NCBI GenBank assembly: GCA_022573285.1
Contig: JACZUF010000019.1
Span: 1-55,164, forward strand
DNA from: Chloroflexota bacterium
Lineage (GTDB): Bacteria > Chloroflexota > Dehalococcoidia > Lucifugimonadales > UBA3495
DNA length: 55,164 bases
Direction: 5' to 3'
Made by a program: the position numbers and the translations under genes. Of this stretch, positions 27,811-35,078 are shown one piece after another (positions within the stretch are counted from its first letter, which is position 1; each line of letters opens with the position of its first letter). The notes under the pieces are model-generated. The model saw only the letters and a program-made list of their open reading frames with translations, made no database searches and was not told the origin of the DNA.

Positions 27811-28772
27811 ATAGCATCAGAAAGAGAATCCCAAGACTCCAATTGAGTTCCTCACGGGTGTTCCCGGTCTTGGCCGCACTCGGCATCGCCCTGGCGGTGG
27901 CCTGTGGTTCTTCGGCATCGGCCACGCCGGCGCCACGGCCCACCTCGACCCCCGCCGACCCCACGGCCATTACCCCAATCTTGGCCACCACCGTTTTGGA
28001 GGTGGGAGTGCAGCGGGTGGCGTTCCTGCTGACCACGTCCAAGGGCCTGATCAAAGCTCCCATCGCCTTGGTCACTCCGGTGTACCTGGACGGCGACGGC
28101 ACGCCAGGCGAGACGCCGGGCATAACGACCGAAGCGGCGTTCAACCTATGGCCCTACGGCGTTCGCGGGTCGTACAGCACCTACGCCAACTTCGACCGTG
28201 CCGGCCGGTGGCGGCTGGACATCCAGGTGGATAACCCCAGCGGCGTGGACCAGACTCAGATAGATGTGGAAGTAATGGAGAGATCGCCGGTCCCGGCGCT
28301 GGGGAGCATGGCGCCGCTCAGTCTCACCAAGACCCTGGGCGACGGGGGAGACATCGAGAAGATAACCACGGACTACACCCCCGACCCGGACCTGTACCAG
28401 TTGTCCATCAAAGAGGCGGTGGAGAACTCTTTGCCGTCGGTCGTGGTGTTCGCCAGTCCGGCCTTCTGCACCAGCCCCACCTGCGGGCCCCAGGTGGACA
28501 CGGTTAGCGAACTTAAGGACGCGCACCCCGGACAAGCGAATTTCATCCACGTTGAGATCTACGACAATCCCGACGAGATCCAGGGAGACCTGGACCGGGC
28601 CGAGATATTCAGCGTGGTGGATGACTGGGGCCTAACGTCCATCAAGGACTACTTCAACGAGAGTTGGACCTTTATCCTGGATGCCGACGGTCGGATTGAT
28701 GACCGCTTCGAGGGCTTCGCCACCTTCGATGAACTGGAAGCCGCTCTGCTGCGGGTGATTCCCCAGGCTTAG
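27807..28772 (+). CDS. Lipoprotein with C-terminal thioredoxin-like fold
   Basis: 321 residues with signal peptide and lipobox AVAC (Cys33). After a Pro/Thr linker there is an Ig-like or beta-sandwich region (about 60-160) and then a thioredoxin-like C-terminal domain: SLPSVVVFASPAFCTSPTCG with C221 and C226, four residues apart rather than the usual two, and a terminal SWTFILDADGRIDDRFEG segment typical of redoxins. It is the last gene of a three-gene overlapping operon (ATGA junction). The C-x4-C spacing recalls metal-binding or SCO/TlpA-like variants; which it is cannot be decided here. Confidence 0.8.
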   Translation: MNSIRKRIPRLQLSSSRVFPVLAALGIALAVACGSSASATPAPRPTSTPADPTAITPILATTVLEVGVQRVAFLLTTSKGLIKAPIALVTPVYLDGDGTPGETPGITTEAAFNLWPYGVRGSYSTYANFDRAGRWRLDIQVDNPSGVDQTQIDVEVMERSPVPALGSMAPLSLTKTLGDGGDIEKITTDYTPDPDLYQLSIKEAVENSLPSVVVFASPAFCTSPTCGPQVDTVSELKDAHPGQANFIHVEIYDNPDEIQGDLDRAEIFSVVDDWGLTSIKDYFNESWTFILDADGRIDDRFEGFATFDELEAALLRVIPQA

Positions 28773-28806
28773 AAGGGGAACCGGTCTAAGTCACGCTCCC
28801 TCTGGG

Positions 28807-28835
28807 TTGACAGTTAATCTGTCCCTCTCTACACT
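28807..28835 (+). promoter_or_regulatory. Sigma70-type promoter for the DUF3500 gene
   Basis: Perfect TTGACA (28807-28812), 17-nt spacer, TACACT (28830-28835). Same box sequences as the hydantoinase and SDR promoters. Confidence 0.75.
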
Positions 28836-28852
28836 CCCAGAAAATACGAGCA

Positions 28853-28885
28853 GTCCTTCCAGTTGCGGGATACGACTGGAAGGAC
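28853..28885 (+). promoter_or_regulatory. 5' leader hairpin upstream of the DUF3500 gene
   Basis: GTCCTTCCAGT (28853-28863) and ACTGGAAGGAC (28875-28885) form a perfect 11-bp stem with an 11-nt loop. It begins roughly 11 nt after the expected transcription start and ends a few bases before the GGAGGG ribosome site. It could stabilise the mRNA or act as an operator; it has no T tract. Confidence 0.6.
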
Positions 28886-28907
28886 CCATCCGGAAGGAGG
28901 GCCCAAT

Positions 28908-29897
28908 ATGGCCACACAGCAAGCCGAAACTCCGCAGGCAGTCGCCCAGATGGTGGACGCCGCCAAAGCCTTTGTCAGCAGCCTGAACGGCCAGCAGAAA
29001 GCCAAGGCGATATTCGAATACATGGACGGCGAGCGGATCTTCTGGTACTACCCGCCGATGAACCGCCACGGCCTGCCCCTGCGGGACATGGAGCCCGCAC
29101 AGCGGGACCTGGCGATGGCGGTGATGGCCAGCGGCCTCACCTCCGAGTCCTACGAACAAGCCAAGCTGATTATCGAGCACGAAGATGTCCTTGGTCCCTT
29201 GGAGAAAGAACAGGGCCGGATCACCTTCACCCGGGATACCTCTCTCTACTATTTCACCATCTTCGGCGAGCCCGGCGGGAACGACCCCTGGGGCTGGAGG
29301 GTTGAAGGGCACCATGTCTCAATCCACTTCAGCGTCTGGGGCGACAAGGTCATCGGCATGACCCCCTTCTTCTTCGGGGCCAACCCTGCCGAGGTCCGGA
29401 AGGGCCCCAAGAACGGTCTCCGCATCCTGGGCGGCCGCGAGGACCTGGCCTTCGACCTGATGGATTCCCTGGACGAAAAGCAGGTCGCTGAATCGATCAT
29501 CTGCGACGCCGCACCGGCCGACATCGTCACCTTCAACGCCTCCAAAGCCTCGTTAATGACCTACGAGGGTCTTCCGGCGTCCAAGATGAACGGCGCGCAG
29601 AAAGAATTGTTGATGGCTCTGGTCGCGGAGTACGTGAACCAGGTGCGCTCCGACCTGGCCGAACAGAAGTTGGCCGACCTCAAGAAGACGGGGCTGGACC
29701 ATCTGCACTTCGCTTGGGCCGGGCCTGTTTCCAAGGACTCGCCCCACTACTACCGCATCCACGGGGGAAACTTCGTGGTCGAGTTCGACAACCGCCAGGA
29801 CGGGGCAAATCACATTCACTCGGTCTGGCGCGACGTTGAGAACGACTTCGCGGTGGACGTGTTGCGGGAACACCTGCTCCTGTACCACATCCTTTAA
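28908..29897 (+). CDS. DUF3500 domain-containing protein
   Basis: 329 residues, matching the DUF3500 family over nearly the full length (KAKAIFEYMDGERIFWYY and later DPWGWRVEGHHVSIHF, then GANPAEVRKGP and a C-terminal HYYRIHGGNFVVEFDN). The paired HH and the H-x-H (HIHSVWRD near the end) suggest metal or heme binding, but the family has no established function. The ATG at 28908 has GGAGGG directly upstream. It has its own promoter and a leader hairpin, so it is a single-gene transcription unit. No signal peptide. Confidence 0.88.
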   Translation: MATQQAETPQAVAQMVDAAKAFVSSLNGQQKAKAIFEYMDGERIFWYYPPMNRHGLPLRDMEPAQRDLAMAVMASGLTSESYEQAKLIIEHEDVLGPLEKEQGRITFTRDTSLYYFTIFGEPGGNDPWGWRVEGHHVSIHFSVWGDKVIGMTPFFFGANPAEVRKGPKNGLRILGGREDLAFDLMDSLDEKQVAESIICDAAPADIVTFNASKASLMTYEGLPASKMNGAQKELLMALVAEYVNQVRSDLAEQKLADLKKTGLDHLHFAWAGPVSKDSPHYYRIHGGNFVVEFDNRQDGANHIHSVWRDVENDFAVDVLREHLLLYHIL

Positions 29898-29948
29898 CCC
29901 CGCCGGCTGGCTCCGTTCAATTCAGGGGCTGTCGGAAGGCGCCTCCGG

Positions 29949-30680
29949 CTAGCTCTGGTCCATGACGCTGCCGTAACCCGGCGTGGCTGGTATACCCAGC
30001 TTGCCCAAGGTAGCCCACATAGTCACCTGATTGGCGGTGAAAACCGGCATGCCCAGGTCCGATTCCAGCTTCTGGACCACGTCTACGGTCCGCCAGTTGG
30101 TTCCGCTGAGGAACAGGGCATCCGCTTGTCCGGTGTCGATGTTCCGGGCCTCCCGGTAGGCCACCGCCGGCTCCAGATCGCCGATGGCCAGTCCCGACGC
30201 CACCGACAGTGAGCGGTGGGAGACCACCTTCAATCCAGGCACCGTCATCTCCAAAAACTCCTGCTCCATCAGGGTCATCTGCTCCGGATAGGGCGTGAGC
30301 AGGGCCAGCCGCTTGACCCCGGCCTGGGTCAATGCGGCGACGGCGGCGCTGGCGGTGGTGACCGCCGGGCAGCCCACCGTTGACTCCATCATGGTCAACA
30401 GTTGGGCATCGTACTCCGGCCCCTGCACCATGGACCCGGCAGTGTGGGCGAAGACAACCACGTCCAACCGCAGTTCGTCCAGCGACTTGGCGGCCCGTGG
30501 CAGATCGTCGTTCGTCTGCCGGACAACGTCGGCCCCCAATCGGCCGGCCAGACCCTCCGGACGGCCCAGGCGGGCGGCGTGTACCGAGACACCCTCCGGG
30601 GCCATCTGAACGAATTCGCCTTCAACCACCGTGTTGGGCGGCGAAACGATCACTCCGATCCGCGCACGCCATCCGAACAT
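29949..30680 (-). CDS. Maleate isomerase / arylmalonate decarboxylase family protein lacking both catalytic Cys
   Basis: 243 residues of the Asp/Glu racemase superfamily. The fold signatures are present, but at the two positions that hold catalytic cysteines in maleate isomerase the sequence reads VFAHTAGS (H79 instead of Cys in the usual CTSG) and LFLSGTNWRT (G193 instead of Cys in LSCTN). Arylmalonate decarboxylase keeps only the second Cys, so this protein matches neither chemistry. It may catalyse a different reaction or only bind a dicarboxylate. It faces a dienelactone hydrolase gene divergently across about 290 bp. Confidence 0.8.
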   Translation of the reverse strand: MFGWRARIGVIVSPPNTVVEGEFVQMAPEGVSVHAARLGRPEGLAGRLGADVVRQTNDDLPRAAKSLDELRLDVVVFAHTAGSMVQGPEYDAQLLTMMESTVGCPAVTTASAAVAALTQAGVKRLALLTPYPEQMTLMEQEFLEMTVPGLKVVSHRSLSVASGLAIGDLEPAVAYREARNIDTGQADALFLSGTNWRTVDVVQKLESDLGMPVFTANQVTMWATLGKLGIPATPGYGSVMDQS

Positions 30681-30815
30681 ACTTCCTCCCTATTAGACCC
30701 GAAAGTCTTCTCACGCGCCGTATCTCTGCCATTTAGGCCATTAGACGGTGCAATATAGCACCGGCGCGCGGCGCGGGGTCAAGACACCCGCAATAACTCT
30801 CAGGAGTATCCGCGC

Positions 30816-30844
30816 TTGTGCGCCACTATACCCTCTGCTAGAAT
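30816..30844 (+). promoter_or_regulatory. Candidate promoter for the dienelactone hydrolase gene
   Basis: TTGTGC (30816-30821), 17-nt spacer, TAGAAT (30839-30844), 126 nt upstream of the ATG. Confidence 0.5.
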
Positions 30845-30969
30845 CTTCACTGACCTCGCTGGTTCGACGATTAGGGGCGCTTCAAGAGCAGTGGCCGCCG
30901 CAGGGCCACGGTTCGATGCGCGCACGAATTAGAAGCGGGTGACTTCAGAACGGATTAGGAGGAATATCT

Positions 30970-31737
30970 ATGCCATCGTTTTGGGAGAATCTACGATTTC
31001 CCGGCGAGCGCGAAATGGACGACCTGAGCGGTGCTCAGGGATTGGACATGGTGAGCTACGTCAGCCATCCCTCGCCATCCGAAGGCAACAGCTTCCCGGC
31101 GGTCGTCGTGATCATGGAGGCTTTTGGGGTCACCGGCCACATCGAGAAGGTCTGCGACCAGTACGCCGCCAACGGTTACGTCGCCATTGCCCCGGCTCTC
31201 TACCACCGCCAGCATCCCAATCCCAAGCTGGGATACGACGAGATGCCCGCAGTGCAGCAATACATGGGAGCGTTGCGGGATGACGAGCTCGTCGAAGACA
31301 TCAACGTTGTCATAGATTACCTGCAGAACCACTACCAGCGGACCGCCGGCCGGAAGATTGGCATCGTTGGCTACTGCGTAGGCGGGCGGATCACCTACCT
31401 GGCGGCCACCAGTTGCGCGGGCCTCAGCGCCGCCTCGGTCTACTATGGCGGACGCATCCTGGCGCCCTTCGGCGACGGCCCCGCCCCCATCGACCTCACC
31501 GGCAACATCAAGATTCCGGTGATGGGCAACTTCGGCGAAACGGACGAGAACCCCTCACCAGCCGATGTCGTAACCATCGAGGAGAAGTTGAAGGGCAGCG
31601 GAGTGACCTACGACTTCAAGTCGTACCCCGGCGCCGGTCACGGTTTCAACTGTGACGAGCGGGGCAGCTACAACGAGCCGGCGGCCAAGGACGCCTTCAC
31701 CCGCACCCTGGGCTGGTTCGACAAGTACGTCAAATAG
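30970..31737 (+). CDS. Dienelactone hydrolase family protein
   Basis: Cytosolic alpha/beta hydrolase of 255 residues with a cysteine nucleophile, as in dienelactone hydrolases that open dienelactones in chloroaromatic breakdown. GYCVGGR places C136 at the nucleophile elbow; the acid should be near 190 (FGETDENPS) and the histidine is in GAGHGFNCD (near 223). The ATG follows AGGAGG. The family also covers carboxymethylenebutenolidases acting on unrelated esters, so the substrate is open. A terminator follows. Confidence 0.9.
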   Translation: MPSFWENLRFPGEREMDDLSGAQGLDMVSYVSHPSPSEGNSFPAVVVIMEAFGVTGHIEKVCDQYAANGYVAIAPALYHRQHPNPKLGYDEMPAVQQYMGALRDDELVEDINVVIDYLQNHYQRTAGRKIGIVGYCVGGRITYLAATSCAGLSAASVYYGGRILAPFGDGPAPIDLTGNIKIPVMGNFGETDENPSPADVVTIEEKLKGSGVTYDFKSYPGAGHGFNCDERGSYNEPAAKDAFTRTLGWFDKYVK

Positions 31738-31764
31738 CCCAAAGGGTTTAAACCCGGCACGATT

Positions 31765-31803
31765 GACCCGGACGGAGCGATGGGCGCCGTCCGGGTCTTT
31801 TCT
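31765..31803 (+). terminator. Rho-independent terminator after the dienelactone hydrolase gene
   Basis: GACCCGGACGG (31765-31775) pairs with CCGTCCGGGTC (31787-31797), followed by TTTTCTTT. Confidence 0.85.
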
Positions 31804-31826
31804 TTCAGCCTTTGATCCACCACGGC

Positions 31827-31855
31827 TTGTTATCATCAGGCGTGGCTAATACAAT
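31827..31855 (+). promoter_or_regulatory. Promoter of the deiodinase-like selenoprotein gene
   Basis: TTGTTA (31827-31832), 17-nt spacer, TACAAT (31850-31855), 62 nt upstream of the ATG. Confidence 0.6.
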
Positions 31856-31917
31856 GGCCGGTAACCGGACCGCGCCCGGCTTGGGCCGGGCCGACCCGAT
31901 GTCAGGGGAAGGCTAGA

Positions 31918-32658
31918 ATGCTGAAAGCAGACCGGGACCAGGTAATGGGGAAGCTGCAAGACGATGACCGGAAACAGTTCCGGCAGTTCATCACCGATTA
32001 CCGGTCCAAGCGCAAGGCGGTCTCCGGCGGGCAGATTCCGGCGCGGGAGATGCTGGATGCGGTTGGCGCAGACCTTACCGTGGTCTTGCGCCAGGCCATG
32101 GGGGCGGTGGTGGCCAGGGACGAGATGGGCCCCCATGTAGGCGATTCTCCCCCGGATTTCAACCTGAAGCGCATGGGCTCCGACGAGCGGGTCCGGCTGT
32201 CCAGCTTCAAGGGCCGGCGGCCGGTCGCCCTGATCTTTGGCAGTTACACCTGACCCCCCTTCCGCGCTCAGGTCGAGCGTATGGAGCAACTCTATAGCCA
32301 GTACAAGGACCGGGTCGAATTCTTCGTGGTCTACGTTCAGGAAGCCCATCCAACCGACGGCTGGCAGGTCGAGCCCAACATCGACGAAAACATTCTGTTT
32401 CGCCAGCACCAGAATTACGAGGAGCGCGAAGAGGCGGCTCAGTCATGCACCATCGGACTGCACATCTCCCTCCCGACTCTGGTGGAAGAGATGGACAACG
32501 CCATCGACGAGGCCTACGGGGCGGCCCCGGAGCGGCTGTATCTGATCGGCAAGGACGGCAGGGTCGTCTACCACGGCGGCGCCGGCCCCCACTTTTTTGA
32601 CCTAGACGAGTTGGATGAAGCCCTTCAGGGTTTGGAAGCCGAGGTCAGAGTCAGCTAG
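31918..32658 (+). CDS. Deiodinase-like selenoprotein, UGA at 32251-32253 read as Sec
   Basis: The frame is interrupted only by TGA 32251 and closes at TAG 32656-32658, giving 246 residues with Sec112. Across the codon it reads ALIFGSYT-U-PPFRAQVERM, and later FFVVYVQEAHPTDGWQ. This matches the iodothyronine deiodinase signature (FGSCTUPPF and IYIEEAHPSDGW in the animal enzymes) on a thioredoxin-like fold. About 80 N-terminal residues are helical and charged, unlike the animal membrane anchor, so the protein should be cytosolic. It starts at ATG behind AGGGGAAGG. A SECIS-like hairpin lies 11 nt after the UGA. It is a single-gene unit with promoter and terminator. Substrate is unknown; bacterial homologues could act as dehalogenases or as peroxide or thiol reductases. 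Confidence 0.9.
32265..32279 (+). promoter_or_regulatory. Bacterial SECIS-like hairpin, deiodinase-like gene
   Basis: CGCTC, loop AGGTC, GAGCG, starting after an 11-nt spacer from the UGA, the spacing known for E. coli fdhF. The AGGU loop start matches the SelB-binding consensus. Confidence 0.75.
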
Positions 32659-32673
32659 TCATCTTGGAACAAT

Positions 32674-32703
32674 AAAAGGCCCGCCAGCCGGCGGGCCTTT
32701 TTT
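32674..32703 (+). terminator. Rho-independent terminator
   Basis: GGCCCGCC (32678-32685) with GGCGGGCC (32690-32697), flanked by AAAA and TTTTTT. It supports 32658 as the true end of the deiodinase-like gene. Confidence 0.9.
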
Positions 32704-32750
32704 ATCCAATCCAGCGTTCGACGGTTAGTGGCCGGGAAGCCGATGCCCCG

Positions 32751-32785
32751 CCTTCGTCTTTCCGGCGAAGGCCGGAATCCAGGCC
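32751..32785. repeat. Dispersed repeat, CGAAGGCCGGAAT family
   Basis: CGTCTTTCCGGCGAAGGCCG then GAATCCAG. Nearly identical to 32955-32990 and 54078-54110; the core is the reverse complement of 118-150. Confidence 0.75.
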
Positions 32786-32818
32786 ACTCGGCGTGACCGA
32801 TGAACATGGTCCCGTAAC

Positions 32819-32920
32819 TGTCACCCTGAGTGGAGCGAAGGGTCTCTTTGTTTCTGAGCAGTGTTGGCTCGACAACAATGAGATTCTTTCCCGATGCGTC
32901 GGGGGCGCCTCGGAATGACA
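32819..32920. repeat. Miniature inverted-repeat element, copy A (TGTCA...TGACA)
   Basis: 102 bp starting TGTCACCCTGAGTGGAGCGA and ending CGGAATGACA. Ends and interior landmarks (GAAGGGTCT, AGATTCTT) match copy B at 45962-46039. No coding capacity. Confidence 0.75.
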
Positions 32921-32954
32921 AATCCGTGAGGCCAGACCTTTTCTAAATTTACCA

Positions 32955-32990
32955 GCTCCGTCTTTCCGGCGAAGGCCGGAATCCAGAAAT
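32955..32990. repeat. Dispersed repeat, CGAAGGCCGGAAT family
   Basis: A second copy within 200 bp of 32751-32785, sharing CGTCTTTCCGGCGAAGGCCG and GAATCCAG. Both lie in the 464-bp region between convergent genes, which otherwise holds only the element at 32819-32920. Confidence 0.75.
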
Positions 32991-33122
32991 AGTGCTCGAC
33001 AGGCGCATTTAAGATGCCGGGACCGGATGGCGGGTTCCGTTGTCCCCAGTGAAAAAAGTCTAAGAATAACCCACTGGGTCCCGACCAAAGTCGGGACGAC
33101 GGAGTAGGCGCAGCTTGGGCGG

Positions 33123-33695
33123 TTAATGGCCGGGCTGACGCGGTTTCACGAAGGTGTTCCGGAACCGGTAGAGCGTGAACTCCGGCTCCACCGGAGCCAC
33201 TGGCAGGTACTCGGTCTCTTCGATCTTGGCCACGATGAAGTTGGGCCCATCTGTAATGAGGGCCTCCGAGACGGCGGCCTCAAGGTCCTCCAGGTCCGAC
33301 ACCGTCTTGGTGCGGGTAATGCCGCAGCTTCTGGCCACCTGCTCCAGGTCGGTGCCCGTTCCGGTGTGGCTGGTCTGGCCCCCGGTCTGGCCCCATTGCT
33401 CGTTATCCCAGACCACGACGGTCAGGTTCTTGGGTTTCTCCCGGCCGATGGAAGCGATGGTCCCCAGGTTCATCAGCAGAGACCCGTCGCCGTCCAGAGA
33501 TATGACCTCTTCGTTGGTGGCCAGGGCCATCCCCAAGGCGATGGACGAGCACAGGCCCATGCTGCCGTAGGTGTAGAAATTGCGGTCCCGGTGCCCGGCG
33601 TGCCAGAGCTCGTCGGAACTGGGGCCCAAGTTGCTGACGATGGGCGCATCCCCTGCCAGGCGCGATACTAACTGAGTGGCCTCGAACCTATGCAA
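33123..33695 (-). CDS. ThDP-dependent decarboxylase-like protein, C-terminal (ThDP-binding) subunit
   Basis: 190 residues. The thiamine-diphosphate/Mg motif begins at GDGS (69-72) and ends at N98 in VVVWDNEQWG, the spacing of the family. The gene overlaps the upstream subunit gene by 8 nt, and the two together make the split decarboxylase seen in sulfopyruvate decarboxylase (ComD/ComE) and phosphonopyruvate decarboxylase relatives. Sulfopyruvate or a similar 2-oxo acid is plausible but not proven. C-terminal residues after about 165 are variable. Confidence 0.85.
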   Translation of the reverse strand: MHRFEATQLVSRLAGDAPIVSNLGPSSDELWHAGHRDRNFYTYGSMGLCSSIALGMALATNEEVISLDGDGSLLMNLGTIASIGREKPKNLTVVVWDNEQWGQTGGQTSHTGTGTDLEQVARSCGITRTKTVSDLEDLEAAVSEALITDGPNFIVAKIEETEYLPVAPVEPEFTLYRFRNTFVKPRQPGH

Positions 33696-34194
33696 GCTTG
33701 CCTCCGTGCAGCAGTTGGGTCAGGCACACCGCCACGGGCTGCCGGTTGGCGTGGCAAAGCTTCATGGCGCCGTCCAGTATCTTGTCCATGTTGCGGTCGT
33801 CCTCCAGGGTGAAGTGCACCAACCCCAACTGGTCCATGATGGGCCTGACGGCGCGGCCCATGGCCACCTGGGCGATATTGAACTCGCCGGCCCCGCCCCG
33901 CAGGTTGATGAACATGGGGATGGGAGTCCGGGCGGGGATGCACAGGCTGGCCAGGGCGTTGATGCTGTTGCCGAACCCGCTGGACTGCATGAACACGGCG
34001 GCGTTGCGGCCCGCCGCGTAGGAGCCCACCGCGATGCCGATGGCCTCCTCCTCCCTGGTGGCCGAGACCAGTCTGAAGAAGGGGTCCTCGTCGATGATGC
34101 TGGTTACCGTGTGGATGGATATGTCTGGCACGTAGGCGATCAGGGACGTGTCCCAGTCCTTGAGCGTCTTTACGATTTGTTCGGCCCAGTTCAT
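33688..34194 (-). CDS. ThDP-dependent decarboxylase-like protein, N-terminal (PYR) subunit
   Basis: 168 residues with the PYR-domain glutamate that activates thiamine diphosphate in TREEEAIGIAVG (E48-E50), and GSGFGNSINALASL, which matches the ComD/phosphonopyruvate decarboxylase alpha region. I chose the ATG at 34194 behind GGGAGA; the frame is open far upstream but without a start site signal or family similarity. First gene of a two-gene operon with the ThDP-binding subunit at 33123. Confidence 0.85.
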   Translation of the reverse strand: MNWAEQIVKTLKDWDTSLIAYVPDISIHTVTSIIDEDPFFRLVSATREEEAIGIAVGSYAAGRNAAVFMQSSGFGNSINALASLCIPARTPIPMFINLRGGAGEFNIAQVAMGRAVRPIMDQLGLVHFTLEDDRNMDKILDGAMKLCHANRQPVAVCLTQLLHGGKLA

Positions 34195-34307
34195 CCGTTG
34201 TCTCCCGTAATGACCTGCCGATATGAACAGTTGGATAGCCGTGCCCAGGGAAGGCCCCAGGCGTGAGCGGCTACCAACATAACAGTGGGACTTTGGAATG
34301 TCAAAGC

Positions 34308-34336
34308 TTGGCGGCCCCGCTGCCGCGGGATATAAT
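34308..34336 (+). promoter_or_regulatory. Promoter with palindrome over the -10 box
   Basis: TTGGCG (34308-34313), 17-nt spacer, perfect TATAAT (34331-34336). GCGGGAT-ATA-ATCCCGC (34325-34341) is an inverted repeat centred on the -10 box and could be an operator for the flavin reductase-like gene. Confidence 0.6.
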
Positions 34337-34383
34337 CCCGCTAGCAACCGAGTAAACCCCAAAAGACCCTGGGAGGTATTGAC

Positions 34384-35016
34384 TTGAGGATCGACCCACT
34401 GAACTTTGAAGGATTCAACCGCGTACTGACCGGGGTGGTGGTGCCGCGGCCCATCGCGTTCGTGTCCACCGTGTCCGCCAGCGGCGTGGTCAATCTGGCC
34501 CCCTACTCTTTCTTCAACGCCGTCGCTTACGACCCGCCCACCATCGTTTTCTCGTCGTCCCGCAGCGCGGGCTACAAGAGCAAAGACACCCTGCGGAACA
34601 TCGAAGAGACCGGGCAGTTCGTGGTCAATATCGTGGTCGATCCTATTGCGGAAGCCATGAACAAGACCTCCGCCGAGTTTCCCGAGGACGTGGACGAGTT
34701 CGAGATCGCCGGGCTCACCCAGGCGCCGTCCGAGATGGTCAAAGCCCCCAGGGTCGCCGAGTCCCCGGTGAACATGGAATGCAAGTTGGAGCAGGTGGTG
34801 CCCATCGGCTCCGGCGAGCACGCCCACGGTTTGGTCATCGGCACCATTCTGTTGATGCACGTCCGGGACGATGTCATCGACGGCCACCGAATCAACCAGG
34901 AGAAGCTCATGGCCACCGGCCGTATGGCGGGAAATATGTACTGCCACACCAGCGACCGCTTCGAGATGGTGCGCCCGGTCTACGACCCGGAAAAGAGCCT
35001 GTCCACTTACCGGTAA
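34384..35016 (+). CDS. Flavin reductase-like domain protein
   Basis: 210 residues of the FMN-binding split-barrel flavin reductase family (PRPIAFVSTVSASGVVNLAP, then YSFFNAVAYDPPTIVFSSS and TGQFVVNIV). Such proteins use NAD(P)H to reduce FMN, or are FMN-binding proteins of unknown substrate. The start is TTG at 34384 with GGGAGG 8 nt upstream; no ATG fits. Its end is 62 nt before the UGSC copy 2 start, with a separate -10 box between, so it is a plausible but unproven functional neighbour. Confidence 0.88.
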   Translation: MRIDPLNFEGFNRVLTGVVVPRPIAFVSTVSASGVVNLAPYSFFNAVAYDPPTIVFSSSRSAGYKSKDTLRNIEETGQFVVNIVVDPIAEAMNKTSAEFPEDVDEFEIAGLTQAPSEMVKAPRVAESPVNMECKLEQVVPIGSGEHAHGLVIGTILLMHVRDDVIDGHRINQEKLMATGRMAGNMYCHTSDRFEMVRPVYDPEKSLSTYR

Positions 35017-35034
35017 GCGCCGCCGCAGCCGGGC

Positions 35035-35040
35035 TATAAT
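35035..35040 (+). promoter_or_regulatory. Possible -10 box for UGSC copy 2
   Basis: A perfect TATAAT lies 38 nt before the ATG, but there is no good -35 at the expected spacing. Confidence 0.35.
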
Positions 35041-35078
35041 TACCTGAAGGCAAACAGCAGAAGTTAAGGAGCAGGACC

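Noticed and set aside
33688..34947. The 419-codon frame including the ThDP alpha subunit
   Set aside because: Only the last 168 codons match the family; the upstream part overlaps the flavin reductase-like gene on the other strand.
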